From an uncultured Pirellulaceae bacterium (lineage in GTDB: Bacteria; Planctomycetota; Planctomycetia; Pirellulales; Pirellulaceae), in contig CALFWR010000016.1 in assembly GCA_937928555.1 (NCBI GenBank), positions 39,691 through 103,690 of the forward strand: a DNA stretch of 64,000 nucleotides. Reading direction: 5' to 3'. The translations under genes and the position numbers were made by a program. The notes under the pieces are model-generated. The model saw only the letters and a list, made by a program, of their open reading frames with translations. It was not told the origin of the DNA and searched no databases. Position 1 is the first letter of the stretch. Each line of letters begins with the position of its first letter. Of the stretch, positions 18,301-26,424 are shown in pieces.

Positions 18301-19752
18301 TACTGGTTTCAGGGCTTGCCGCAAGGAAGCTACATCGTGGTCCAGACACAACCCGACGGACTGGTCGATTCAAATGACAGCTCCGGGCCAACCGAAAACG
18401 GACTTAGCGGGTTCACGTTCAACAACGAAAATGACCTTGTCACCGCAATCTCTCCGTTGACCGAAACGTTCTCCGACAGCCAACTGCAGGACACCGTTGC
18501 CAATATTCGGGTTAATCCCGGCGGAGTGTCGATCCAGAATAACTTCTCCGAAGTCCGCGTCTTGCAAGTCGATCCTGTCGATCCGGTTTTGAATCCCTTC
18601 GGCGCTGGCCCCACGACTCCTCCGCCGATCCAAAATCCGCTTCGCCCAAGTCCAGGAATCACGGGCCTTCCTGGTTTGGCCGGTGCCCAAAGCGGGAACT
18701 TTACGTCGATCGTTGGTAGCTCGCGAGGGGCGGCGTTCCAAACAGAAGCCCAGGCGGTCGCTGACAATGCTTACACCTGGCACTTGAGTGTCATCAACGG
18801 CGGAAGCCCTCGCGGTGAAGGCGAAGGTGCGTCCCCGCAAACCGCATGGCAGCAAGTCGGCTACATCAGCAACGCCGACTGGTCGCGATTCGACATGGAA
18901 AGTGCCGTTTGGACGTTCACGACCACCCAGGATGATGACATTCGAATCAACGGATTGACGCAGCGGTTCGGAGCCATCGGTGGGATCCCGGTTGTGGGTG
19001 ACTTTGATGGAGACGGAATCGATGAAGTCGCCGTCTTCAAAGACGGTTTCTGGATGATCGACATCAATCGTAACGGCCGCTGGGATCGCGAAGACCTCCT
19101 AGCAAGGCTTGGTGATGCCGATGACCGACCTGTCACTGGTGACTGGGACGGCGATGGCAAAGACGACATCGGGATCTACGGTCCGATCTGGGAGGGCGAC
19201 GTCAACGCGATCGCACATGAGCCCGGTTTGCCGAACCCTGAAAACCAGAATACCAATCTGCACAAAAACGTGCCGCCACGTGACAACCACGCGACCAATG
19301 GCGCTCGCACGATGAAGCTGTCGACGTTTGGCACGCAGCAGTCTGACGTTGTGGATCACGTGTTTGGTCCCGATGAAGAATCGCTGATGCCGATTGCCGG
19401 CGACTGGACCGGCACAGGCATCCGCAGCATCGGTGCCTTCCATGATGGCGTCTGGAAGTTGGACATCAATGGCGACGGCCAGTTCGATCACGAAGACGAA
19501 ATCGTGAACTTTGGGCAAGCCGGCGACAAGCCCGTCGTGGGTGACTTCAATGGCGACGGCATCGAAGACCTTGCCGTCTACCGAAACGGAACTTGGATCA
19601 TCGATTCCAACGGCAACCGTGAGCTTGAAATCACCGACAAGACGTTTGAGCTTGGTGGTGCTGCCGATACGCCGATCGCGGGTGACTGGGATGGCGACGG
19701 CACCGACGAGCCCGCGATTTACAGCCAGCAGGGTGTTTCAGGGCTGAATTAA
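15397..19752 (+). CDS. Giant secreted SdrD/Cna-B-like repeat protein with FG-GAP-type C-terminus
   Basis: A 1451-residue acidic protein. I chose ATG 15397 (MSLFQKISTRLLGKNK) over an upstream frame from 15244 that overlaps the WD40 gene. Near residue 46, MEERRVLTADP matches the 'LExR.LL.AD' motif near the N-termini of large planctomycete surface proteins. Six SdrD-B/Cna-B domains start near residues 269 (ISGTVFHDEDIDC), 397 (IEGNVFHDANDNGI), 530, 648 (IKGVVYHDRNDNGI), 761 and 873, each with a 'TD.NG.Y.F..L.PG.Y.' turn. Residues about 1190-1448 form FG-GAP-like calcium loops (VVGDFDGDGIDEVAVF, VTGDWDGDGKDDIGIY, VVGDFNGDGIEDLAVY). It is probably a Ca-stabilised surface or matrix protein. No LPXTG or dockerin is visible. 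Confidence 0.88.
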   Translation: MSLFQKISTRLLGKNKDPKAAEVAKNAMLRRCRFEVMEERRVLTADPVIAAVTFVEGDAGQDTTPDFFEVSFVGGAETTQLTQFTINGDQDLSGDLSDGDVFFDVGEQARGAGGSHGFEFDNNASLGVNASDIQGVSVSEDGLSLVVDVLNFEAGDVLAFTIDVDEVERFRVDRIASGVEFEGSFFDAEFVDDNYTFDPLDISTTVILDGDFVQPQFEGVFFDEFNNLFAEGESVAGDSIDLTRDNEEGQADRSAAAVDAFTPVARPVEISGTVFHDEDIDCVHDGTEDGISGVSIELQRLNDAGVYETVATTLTDENGDYEFGQELGLAPGNFRLIQIQPDGFLSVNAGGGQVEGVATGETLADRNGEPNVIGNIEIPLGNTAATDLDFKEVLPAYIEGNVFHDANDNGIRESNEEGIANVLIEVTRLGPQQGAANDPFADFTPISVRTDANGHYSVEGLPPGIYEVVEINNYPPGEEDPLAPFLDGQDTIGTVDGVPTGQQGNDRHTQIELAAGEHGIEYNFGELQAGSVSGYVSVDVPGQGKLDPSDPDFEPISGVTIQLLDEQGNVVETTSTDNNGFYEFDELRPGTYSIVQVQPNGFLDGADVVGNVAGVQTGIAGDDRFDNVVIGSGESGTQYNFCEHEPASIKGVVYHDRNDNGIQDAGEEGIEGVLIELFDGDGNLIASVLTDADGHYCFEDLIAGEYHVQQTQPEDFIDGRDTLGQRGGSDPGQVENDVFWVNLEGGDNAVNYNFGELLPASISGFVHTDLDGNCMLDTTAGENPLANVLIELLDADGNVVDTVETDANGAYTFGNLRPGTYTLRQVQPDGFFTGGERVGSGDGTASENLLGEITVSSGDRLVDYNFCEHPPAEIHGLVFEDGPAFETETGEVPANFRSLRDGVFQADTDTPLEGVRVQLFYFVDPAGENNAISPRPVTLGEVQAEFYTHLGTDDPNAEIFVETDENGEYWFQGLPQGSYIVVQTQPDGLVDSNDSSGPTENGLSGFTFNNENDLVTAISPLTETFSDSQLQDTVANIRVNPGGVSIQNNFSEVRVLQVDPVDPVLNPFGAGPTTPPPIQNPLRPSPGITGLPGLAGAQSGNFTSIVGSSRGAAFQTEAQAVADNAYTWHLSVINGGSPRGEGEGASPQTAWQQVGYISNADWSRFDMESAVWTFTTTQDDDIRINGLTQRFGAIGGIPVVGDFDGDGIDEVAVFKDGFWMIDINRNGRWDREDLLARLGDADDRPVTGDWDGDGKDDIGIYGPIWEGDVNAIAHEPGLPNPENQNTNLHKNVPPRDNHATNGARTMKLSTFGTQQSDVVDHVFGPDEESLMPIAGDWTGTGIRSIGAFHDGVWKLDINGDGQFDHEDEIVNFGQAGDKPVVGDFNGDGIEDLAVYRNGTWIIDSNGNRELEITDKTFELGGAADTPIAGDWDGDGTDEPAIYSQQGVSGLN

Positions 19753-19968
19753 GTAATTAAGTTTCGCGAGGGCTATCCGGGTCGGCTGGGACGGCCCTTC
19801 GACATCCTGAACCCGTTTGTCCAGCGGAGAAATCGGCGGCAGCAGAACGCTGTTCCGCCGCAGTATCCTGCCTGGCCCGGACGCCCGGGCGTGCCAAGCA
19901 ATGATCGCTCAGAGTCCAAGTAGCAGCGACGCGTTATCGTTGGATTTGATTTGTTGCCGGGCAGTGAG

Positions 19969-20472
19969 TTACTTTCCCTGTAAAGTTTTAGATTCAATGT
20001 TCATCAACTGAAACCGGTTCTGCATGATCTTTCGATCACCGGAGCAAATCAGACAGCTGAAATCAAAAAGATCGCCCACGTGCGATTCGAGTACCACGGT
20101 GGCTTCTAGGACATCGCCCGGTCGGGCAAAACCCGTGTACTTGGCGCGCTTGATTCGAACCAGAACGCCCAACGCGTATTCGTTGTGAAACGGGTCGTGG
20201 GTATCGAAGTCCTGCATCGGGTTGAAGTTCCCGGCAATCAGAACACCCGCCGACTGGGTGGAAAATTCCTGCATCATCGCCCCGGGCATGATCGGGGCAC
20301 CGGGAAAGTGGCCTTTGATGAAATACGAATCATCCCCAACGGTGTGGCGAGTGACGATCTTTTCGGCTTCGAACTGAACGACTTCGTCAACCAACAGGTA
20401 GGGGGCGCGATGGTGAAGGTAGTCTTCGATGCTCTCAAAGCGATGTTGAAAGTGTTTTTTGATGGATGACAT
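19969..20472 (-). CDS. FabZ-like 3-hydroxyacyl-ACP dehydratase
   Basis: A 167-residue hotdog-fold protein. RAPYLLVDEV and GHFPGAPIMPGAMMQE match the FabZ core, with His55 and Glu69 as the catalytic pair. It is close to FabZ length (about 150) with a short N-terminal extension (MSSIKKHFQHRFES). Family members dehydrate hydroxyacyl-ACP in fatty-acid elongation. The PGAMMQEFSTQSAGVL stretch differs from classical FabZ (PGVLxxEA.AQ), so it may be a paralogue rather than the main enzyme. It lies 47 bp downstream of the ACT-domain gene on the same strand. Confidence 0.8.
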   Translation of the reverse strand: MSSIKKHFQHRFESIEDYLHHRAPYLLVDEVVQFEAEKIVTRHTVGDDSYFIKGHFPGAPIMPGAMMQEFSTQSAGVLIAGNFNPMQDFDTHDPFHNEYALGVLVRIKRAKYTGFARPGDVLEATVVLESHVGDLFDFSCLICSGDRKIMQNRFQLMNIESKTLQGK

Positions 20473-20519
20473 GGCAGCCGGAGTGTTTTTAATGCGGGCG
20501 TACAGACGGGTTAAGACTT

Positions 20520-20900
20520 CTACCGCGAAAACTCATAACCATTTTCTTCGAGAACCCGAGTTGCGTCGAGAAAATTGGATTTTTTTACAAGGACGAAGTC
20601 AGTGCGGAAAGTGCTGACCACAAAAACTCCGATCTTGGCCTGTGCCAGAACTCCTGTCAGGCCCGCAATGATTCCAACTTGATCAAACTCAAACGGCCCC
20701 GCCAGCTTCAGGCAACTCCAGCCACCATCGGACTTGACGTGATCCGGAACTGTATCAGCAAGACAAACGATCGACAGTTCGTCCTCGGCTCGCGAAACGG
20801 AGGTAAAAGGCCCCGTGACCCATGCCGGAATCGCGGATTCAGGGGCAAGCTCGCAGATCGCAAATTCACCGGGGATTCGAATGATATTCAGCGGATTCAT
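20520..20900 (-). CDS. ACT-domain protein
   Basis: A 126-residue protein. The wording IPGEFAICELAPESAIPAW, WSCLKLAGPFEFDQVGIIAG and IGVFVVSTFRTDFVLVKKSN matches the two-part ACT_7/CASTOR-like family, small stand-alone ligand-binding proteins that often sense amino acids. No catalytic domain is attached. It is the first gene of a probable two-gene minus-strand unit with the FabZ-like gene, divergent from the sulfatase. Confidence 0.78.
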   Translation of the reverse strand: MNPLNIIRIPGEFAICELAPESAIPAWVTGPFTSVSRAEDELSIVCLADTVPDHVKSDGGWSCLKLAGPFEFDQVGIIAGLTGVLAQAKIGVFVVSTFRTDFVLVKKSNFLDATRVLEENGYEFSR

Positions 20901-21255
20901 TTGGCCAGATTCGGTTTGTCATTTCGTGAGCAAAGTCCCAGCGTGGTAAAACGATGATGCACTGGAGTTTCGCCTTGGGGTATGCTGATTGTTTGCAGCA
21001 AGACCTGCAAAGAGGTTCTTCCCGGAATTTAATCCGGGTTAATGGTTGACCTTGAAGCCCGAGGAAGTCGTCGTGGGATTTGTCAGAATTCCTGATGGGA
21101 TACAAAAAGAAATTTGGCGAATCAGACTACGTTCATTATCGACAACAATAGTCTACGCGATGTTCACCGACAACAAACCCGGACGGGCTTGCAAAGAGCG
21201 TATCTTCCTGACCGACTGACGATTTCTCCTCTGTATAATTGATGTACCTCTGTCC
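20901..21255. promoter_or_regulatory. Divergent intergenic region with candidate -10 box for the sulfatase
   Basis: 355 bp between divergent genes. TATAAT at 21234-21239 lies 17 bp before the sulfatase ATG, but the expected -35 position shows no good match, so the promoter call is tentative. A short palindrome, CCCGGATT/AATCCGGG-like (21021-21038), is a stem of 6 bp. It resembles the tip of the R1/R2 ends but has no core. Confidence 0.35.
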
Positions 21256-22737
21256 ATGCCAAGCCACATCATGCACTTTCACAAACTTTTGATTTTGTTC
21301 ATTGCGACGTTGTCAGCCACGGCTTCGGTCAGCGCCTACGGCGAAACGCACTCGACCGGACTGCCGAACTTTGTTGTCATTTTTATCGACGATATGGGCT
21401 ACAACGACATCGAACCCTTCGGAGCCAAAGGAATCCACACACCGCACCTGAACCAAATGGCAGCCCAGGGCATGAAGTTCACCGACTTCCAGGTTTCATC
21501 GGCCGTTTGCAGCGCGTCACGGGCCTCGCTGCTTACCGGCTGCTACCATCGCCGGATCAACATCACCGGTGCCATCATGCCCAATCATAACCGTGGGCTT
21601 CATCCTGACGAAATCACCATTGCAGAGATGTGCAAAACCAAAGGCTACAAAACGGCGTGTTTTGGAAAGTGGCACCTGGGCCACCATCCGGATTTCATGC
21701 CTACCCGGCAGGGTTTTGACGAGTACTTTGGGTTGCCTTACTCCAACGACATGTGGCCCTACAATCCGGGTGCCGATGACCCCAATGTCAAAGCTCACAA
21801 ACACAAGTTCCCGAAGCTGCCGCTGTATGAAAATGAAAAGATCGTCAACGACGACGTCAAGCCCGAAGACCAGGCTCAGCTAACGACGTGGTACACCGAA
21901 AAAGCAGTGGACTTTATAAAGCGGAACAAAGACGAGCCCTTTTTTCTGTATCTGCCGCACACAATGGTTCACGTGCCGATCTACGTGTCCGATAAATTCA
22001 AAGGCAAAAGCAAACGAGGGCTTTACGGCGACGTCGTGATGGAGCTCGACTGGTCCGTGGGACAGATCAACAAAGCACTTGCTGATTCAGGCATCGCGGA
22101 CAACACCCTAGTGGTTTTTACCAGCGACAACGGGCCGTGGCTGAATTACGGCGACCACGCTGGACTTGCGACGCCACTGCGTGAAGGCAAGGGCACGACG
22201 TTCGAGGGCGGTTGCCGGGTGCCGACGCTGATGAAGTGGCCCAGCATGATCCCTGCGGGAAAAACCTGCGACCAATTGCTGTCCACGATCGATCTTTTTC
22301 CCACCATCGCCAATCGCATCGGCGCACCGTTGCCTGACCACAAGATCGATGGCGTCGATGTTCTCCCGGTACTGAAAGATCCCGAAAGCACCGTCGATCG
22401 CAAGTACTTTTTTCACTACTACTCCGGCGGCCAACTGCACGCGGTGCGAGACCAGCGGTGGAAGTTACATTTTGAGCACCAGTACCGAACGCTGGGCGAT
22501 CGCGAAGCCGGCAAAGATGGCATCCCTGTAAAATACAGCCAGAAAAGCATCTCGCTTTCATTGTTTGATCTGGATAATGACATCGGCGAAACAACAGACG
22601 TCAAAGACAAGCATCCCGACGTCGTGGAGCGGCTCAAAAAAGCTGCTGACATTTGCCGCGGGGAATTGGGCGATACGCTGACTGAAACAGTCGGCGAAGC
22701 CCTCCGGCCAGCCGGAAAGCACGCGCCAGCCGACTGA
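21256..22737 (+). CDS. Secreted arylsulfatase-type sulfatase
   Basis: A 493-residue protein with a signal peptide (HKLLILFIATLSATASVSAYG). The metal-binding start NFVVIFIDDMGYNDIEPFG is present. The formylglycine motif is C85-S-A-S-R89 followed by ASLLTG, so it is a Cys-type sulfatase needing a maturation enzyme. KWHLGHHPDFMPTRQGFD and FTSDNGPW give further active-site residues (Lys/His, Asp-Asn). Length is normal for the S1 family. Planctomycetes use many such enzymes on sulfated polysaccharides. The substrate is not readable. Confidence 0.93.
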   Translation: MPSHIMHFHKLLILFIATLSATASVSAYGETHSTGLPNFVVIFIDDMGYNDIEPFGAKGIHTPHLNQMAAQGMKFTDFQVSSAVCSASRASLLTGCYHRRINITGAIMPNHNRGLHPDEITIAEMCKTKGYKTACFGKWHLGHHPDFMPTRQGFDEYFGLPYSNDMWPYNPGADDPNVKAHKHKFPKLPLYENEKIVNDDVKPEDQAQLTTWYTEKAVDFIKRNKDEPFFLYLPHTMVHVPIYVSDKFKGKSKRGLYGDVVMELDWSVGQINKALADSGIADNTLVVFTSDNGPWLNYGDHAGLATPLREGKGTTFEGGCRVPTLMKWPSMIPAGKTCDQLLSTIDLFPTIANRIGAPLPDHKIDGVDVLPVLKDPESTVDRKYFFHYYSGGQLHAVRDQRWKLHFEHQYRTLGDREAGKDGIPVKYSQKSISLSLFDLDNDIGETTDVKDKHPDVVERLKKAADICRGELGDTLTETVGEALRPAGKHAPAD

Positions 22738-22744
22738 GCGCGGA

Positions 22745-22765
22745 CTACCGGCTGCAAGCCGGTAG
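22745..22765 (+). terminator. Hairpin after the sulfatase gene
   Basis: CTACCGGCT and AGCCGGTAG form a perfect 9-bp stem with a GCA loop, 8 bp after the stop. No T-run follows, so it may act as a 3'-end stabiliser or a weak terminator. The same GGCCGGT/ACCGGCC theme recurs in the array just downstream. Confidence 0.45.
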
Positions 22766-22805
22766 GTTCAATAAATCGGGCTCGCGACTGAATTCGCCGC
22801 CCGAT

Positions 22806-23294
22806 TTATGAATCGCGAAAACCACCTGCCGTAGGGCCGGTTCCTACCGGCCATCTTTGCATTGATAACTGTAGGAGACGACCACCCGTAGGGCCGGTTC
22901 CTACCGGCCATCTTTGCATTGATAACTGCAGGAGACGATCACCCGTAGGGCCGGTTCCTACCGGCCATCTTTGCTTTGATAACTGTAGGAGACGACCACC
23001 GACGCAGGACAGTAAAGCCAGTCGACTGAATCGCGAAAACCTGCCGTAGGGCCGGTTCCTACCGGCCCAGTCAAGGAACGTGCCGCCGTAGCCGGCTTTT
23101 GGGTAGCGATCCACGTAGTCGTGAAAGTATCGATACAACTCGCCGCCGTGAAGCAACCAGTCCGCCACCGCGACGCTCAGCACCGTGTCGTCAGTCACGC
23201 AGCAATGCTCTGCAAAAAAATCAAAGTCCGTCGATTTGGTTGGAAAGTGCTCGTAGTGCGAGCCAACAACATCCCCGACGATCGCGCCCTGCAT
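22806..23294 (-). pseudogene. ADP-ribosylglycohydrolase (DraG family) N-terminal fragment, truncated by hairpin repeats
   Basis: Reading from ATG 23294, the first 76 residues match the DraG family N-terminus: GAIVGDVVGSHYEH, DFDFFAEHCCVTDDTVLSVA (the metal-binding T/DDT motif) and YPKAGYGGTFLDW. Homology ends at about 23067, where the hairpin array begins. The other 200 or so residues with the second metal site are absent, so the product cannot be an active hydrolase. The frame stays open through the array because the 57-bp unit encodes 19 residues (including LLQLSMQRWPVGTGPTG) without a stop, giving a 162-codon frame with a repetitive tail. It may still be expressed, but I class it as a broken gene. 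Confidence 0.8.
22831..23067. repeat. 57-bp tandem hairpin array plus a displaced fourth hairpin
   Basis: Three units of exactly 57 bp start at 22831, 22888 and 22945. Each contains GGCCGGT-TCCT-ACCGGCC, a perfect 7-bp stem with a TCCT loop. A fourth hairpin is at 23046-23067. The sequence GAATCGCGAAAACC precedes both the first and the fourth hairpin, so the whole block is also framed by a longer direct repeat. There are no unique spacers, so it is not a CRISPR. Confidence 0.88.
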
Positions 23295-23502
23295 GGCTTC
23301 CTCTGTGGTGGTAAGTTGAAATCGTTGAGCTTACCCGGATTCGTATCGAAACGCCGCGAGCGATGGTTTTTTCGGAAAATGATTGCCGCTGGAAGCCAGA
23401 CCTACGTATCGTGATCAGTTAAATTCAATAAAGGAGAAAAAGTTCCACGCTTGGTGTAAGAAACAGCGCTTTTCGCCGTTGAGCCGTGTAAAAGGACAGG
23501 AC

Positions 23503-24108
23503 ATGGAACCATCATTTTCAACTCGGTACTCGCTGATCGGAAAGCTCGGCAACCCCCGCGACGCGGAATCGTGGTCTGAGTTTGCGTCGATCTACCAGCC
23601 GGTCATCTTTCGCATCTGCCGCAAAAAAGGCCTGCAACACGCCGACGCGACAGACGTCACCCAGGAAGTGCTGGCGCAGGTCGCCAGGTCAATCGACAAG
23701 TTCGACGCGGACCATCCCGGGGCGACGTTTCGCGGTTGGCTGTATCGTGTCACCCGCAATTCGGTGGTCGATTTCTTTCGCGATCAAAATCGCAAGCCCA
23801 CCGTTTCGGCCGGGACCGATGTGTTTGCCAACGTGCAGCATCCGGACGCCGGCAGCGAGGAGTTTTACATGGAGTTTCAGCGGCAGATATTTCTGACGGT
23901 ATCTCGCGAAGTCGCCGCCAGGGTCAACGCGACCACGTGGAAGGCTTTTTGGGAAACCGAAATGGAAAAACGATCGCCAGAGGAAGTCGCAGTAGAGCTT
24001 GGGATCACCGTCGGAGCACTCTACGTGGCCCGCTCGCGAGTTTTGGCGCGGCTCAAAAAGGCAGCCGCAGTCCGATTACAGGAAACAGGAATGGGAGCCC
24101 GACCATGA
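23503..24108 (+). CDS. ECF-type RNA polymerase sigma factor
   Basis: A 201-residue protein with region 2 (WSEFASIYQPVIFRICRKKG, DATDVTQEVLAQVARSIDKF, FRGWLYRVTRNSVVDFFR) and region 4 (RSPEEVAVELGITVGALYVA, RSRVLARLKK), the layout of planctomycete ECF sigma factors. The ATG at 23503 has AAAGGA upstream. A longer frame from 23383 is less likely. Its stop overlaps the start of the kinase gene by ATGA, so the two are translationally coupled. Such sigma factors are commonly controlled by a linked membrane regulator, here probably the zinc-finger kinase. Confidence 0.88.
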   Translation: MEPSFSTRYSLIGKLGNPRDAESWSEFASIYQPVIFRICRKKGLQHADATDVTQEVLAQVARSIDKFDADHPGATFRGWLYRVTRNSVVDFFRDQNRKPTVSAGTDVFANVQHPDAGSEEFYMEFQRQIFLTVSREVAARVNATTWKAFWETEMEKRSPEEVAVELGITVGALYVARSRVLARLKKAAAVRLQETGMGARP

Positions 24109-25676
24109 ATCCCAACGAACACATTTCCGATCATGATATTCTTTCCATTGTTCAAGCGAATCCGGAAACGGACGTTGCGAGACACGTGGAAACGCACGTG
24201 TCGCACTGCCAGCGATGTCAAAGCAGAATGGTCGACATCGCGGCCGACCCGCAATGGCGAAACGAGTTCTCCGACAGCGTGACGTCGCTTGGGATCGATT
24301 CATCTATCGACACGACACACTTTCGGGACTTTACATCCGATCCACCGCCACAGGACAACGCCTGGGACTTGCATGCCATCGAAGGCATGCTTGGCGACAC
24401 CCTCCAACCGCCGATCCATCCCGAAATGCTGGGGCGATTGGGCCGTTACGACGTCGCAAAAATCATTGGCTTTGGCGGGATGGGCGTGGTGCTGAGAGGC
24501 TTTGACCGGGAGCTTCATCGGCCCGTCGCGATCAAGATGATCCTGCCGCGACTGGCACAAAATGGGACCGCGAAACAGCGTTTTGCCCGCGAAGCCCGGG
24601 CCGCGGCGGCGGTGATCCATCCGAACGTGGTTTCGATTCACGATATCAGCGAAACCGATTCGGTGCCCTGGTTCGTGATGCCATTGATTGTCGGGCCGTC
24701 GCTCAAAGAAGTCGTTTCCAGCCGCGGACCACTGCCGACAAAAGAAGTCGTTCGCATCGGCGTTCAACTGGCTTCGGGGCTTGCTGCGGCCCACACTCAA
24801 GGCCTGGTTCACCGCGATATCAAGCCTGCCAATGTTCTTGTCGACAATCAGGTGAATCGAATCGTGATTACGGATTTTGGTTTGGCCAGGCGGGAGACCG
24901 AAGAAACGATGACCCAAACCGGGATGATCGCCGGGACGTTGAACTACATGTCGCCCGAACAGTCTCGCGGAGCGGACATCGATTGCCGCAGCGATCTGTT
25001 TAGCGTCGGCGGGTTGTTGTACTTTCTCGCGACCGGTGAAACGCCCTTTCAGGCAGACACGCCGATGGGCGTCATCCATCGGATCGGTCACCAAAACCAC
25101 CCTCGCGTGCGGTCGATTAACCCCGACGTGACGCCGCAGCTTGAGCAGTTGATTGACTGTTTGCTGGAGAAGGCTCCCGATCACCGTCTGCAGTCGGCCG
25201 GTGAATTGGAAACGTACCTCGCCGAGTACCTGGCTCATCTGAATCAGCCGACCAAAGTCAGCCTTCCTCGATTGAGTTCCAGGCGGACATGGCGGATGGT
25301 TCCCACTGCGATGAAAACGCTGGCTGCGGCGGCGTGTCTGGTGGCTTTCGCGGTTCTGGTTTGGACCGCCGCAATCAAACTTGGACGAAATGTGCAATCA
25401 GAACCTGTTGTGGCGACGCGTGTGATGTCCTGGCCGGAAATTCAGCAAAAGTTTGGCATCGAAGAGGATGGCGTGTTCCGGCAAGAGCTTCGCACACTTG
25501 CCGGCGAGTTTGAGCGGGCGGATGAATTTGACCGACCGATCCGATTTAGGCAGCAGGATCCTTTTGTCCAGGAACTCAATCAGTTATCCAGCGCGATTGG
25601 TGCCTCCGCCGACCCGATGGCGACCCCACGTACAAACCGAACAAATACTTTTCCTACTTCTGGAGATCAAAAATGA
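24105..25676 (+). CDS. Membrane Ser/Thr protein kinase with N-terminal anti-sigma-like zinc finger
   Basis: A 523-residue protein. Residues 27-38 (HVETHVSHCQRC) carry the H-x3-C-x2-C zinc-binding pattern (H31, C35, C38) of anti-sigma ZAS domains. The kinase domain spans about 114-380, with glycine loop GFGGMGVV, catalytic Lys144 (VAIKM), HRDIKPANVL (Asp238) and DFG at 257-259, so it is predicted active. One membrane helix follows (about 403-425, TLAAAACLVAFAVLVW), then about 95 residues outside. It is coupled by ATGA to both the sigma gene upstream and the next gene. The likely role is to hold or release the sigma factor in response to an envelope signal (inference). Confidence 0.88.
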   Translation: MNPNEHISDHDILSIVQANPETDVARHVETHVSHCQRCQSRMVDIAADPQWRNEFSDSVTSLGIDSSIDTTHFRDFTSDPPPQDNAWDLHAIEGMLGDTLQPPIHPEMLGRLGRYDVAKIIGFGGMGVVLRGFDRELHRPVAIKMILPRLAQNGTAKQRFAREARAAAAVIHPNVVSIHDISETDSVPWFVMPLIVGPSLKEVVSSRGPLPTKEVVRIGVQLASGLAAAHTQGLVHRDIKPANVLVDNQVNRIVITDFGLARRETEETMTQTGMIAGTLNYMSPEQSRGADIDCRSDLFSVGGLLYFLATGETPFQADTPMGVIHRIGHQNHPRVRSINPDVTPQLEQLIDCLLEKAPDHRLQSAGELETYLAEYLAHLNQPTKVSLPRLSSRRTWRMVPTAMKTLAAAACLVAFAVLVWTAAIKLGRNVQSEPVVATRVMSWPEIQQKFGIEEDGVFRQELRTLAGEFERADEFDRPIRFRQQDPFVQELNQLSSAIGASADPMATPRTNRTNTFPTSGDQK

Positions 25677-26311
25677 AAACGATCGTTACTTCTTCTTTCG
25701 CGCTGTTGCTTGTGGGGCTTGTTTCCCAAGTCGATGGCCAAGATGCTCAGTCTCCGCCAACATCTTCTGCGACTACCAGATTCGTAGAAACCTGGTATCC
25801 GCAAACATCTCCTCCGCCTACCAGAACGGTTCGTGTTTCCAATCAACCGTCAGAGGTCGTTGTTGCGATAGATCAACTGAAAAAGGCAGAAACCGAAGGT
25901 GACCGGAAAGACGCCGAAGCGAATTTGAAAGACGCCCTTGGCAAAGAGTACGATCAGCGCTTGGACGCCTACGCGAAATACCTCGACGACCTTGAAGCCA
26001 AACTCGACGCGATGAAGTCAAAGCTTGAGAAACGCCGCGACGCGAAATCGGAGATGGTGCGTCTGCGAGTGGAAGTCATCAAAGCCGAATCGAACGATCT
26101 GGGTTGGCCGGACAGCAATTCGAATCCAGCTCTGTATTTAAGGGGCTCGAGGTCTTCTTCGCAATTTCCTACACGTTGGCGAGCCCCATTCGATGATCGG
26201 AAACAATCTGGTCTTACTACCCGATATGAAAAGGTGCAACGACCGACTCGGCCGCAGCTTTCGCAACCGCCTATCAGCGGTCAACGGTCAAACGCAGCAG
26301 AAAGAAATTAG
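25673..26311 (+). CDS. Secreted coiled-coil protein of the sigma-kinase operon
   Basis: A 212-residue protein with a signal peptide (KTIVTSSFALLLVGLVSQVDG), a Pro/Ser/Thr-rich linker (residues about 25-60), a charged helical region about 62-135 (LKKAETEGDRKDAEANLKDA, YLDDLEAKLDAMKSKLEKRR) typical of a coiled coil, and a basic Pro/Gln-rich tail. I recognise no family. Its ATG overlaps the kinase stop (ATGA), so all three genes should be made together. As the only exported member it is a candidate sensor partner or output of the pathway (inference). Confidence 0.7.
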   Translation: MKTIVTSSFALLLVGLVSQVDGQDAQSPPTSSATTRFVETWYPQTSPPPTRTVRVSNQPSEVVVAIDQLKKAETEGDRKDAEANLKDALGKEYDQRLDAYAKYLDDLEAKLDAMKSKLEKRRDAKSEMVRLRVEVIKAESNDLGWPDSNSNPALYLRGSRSSSQFPTRWRAPFDDRKQSGLTTRYEKVQRPTRPQLSQPPISGQRSNAAERN

Positions 26312-26320
26312 TCCGCTTAA

Positions 26321-26346
26321 CCTTGCGAGTCTTTCGCAGGGTTTTT
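26321..26346 (+). terminator. Rho-independent terminator of the sigma-kinase operon
   Basis: CCTTGCGA and TTCGCAGG form a stem with one bulge, 10 bp after the stop of the last gene, and GTTTTT follows immediately. Confidence 0.65.
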
Positions 26347-26424
26347 GCGTGCGCTGCCGATTCGTTGTGGGCTAACGGAAGTGTAGGCGTAGCGTGGTAA
26401 TGGATAAAAAGACCGCGAATCCAT

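Noticed and set aside
22831..23001. Possible CRISPR array
   Set aside because: The 57-bp units are identical along their whole length apart from a few point changes, so there are no unique spacers, and no cas genes are nearby.
24300..25397. 365-codon minus-strand open frame opposite the kinase gene
   Set aside because: The plus strand has all kinase motifs; the reverse frame has no family resemblance.
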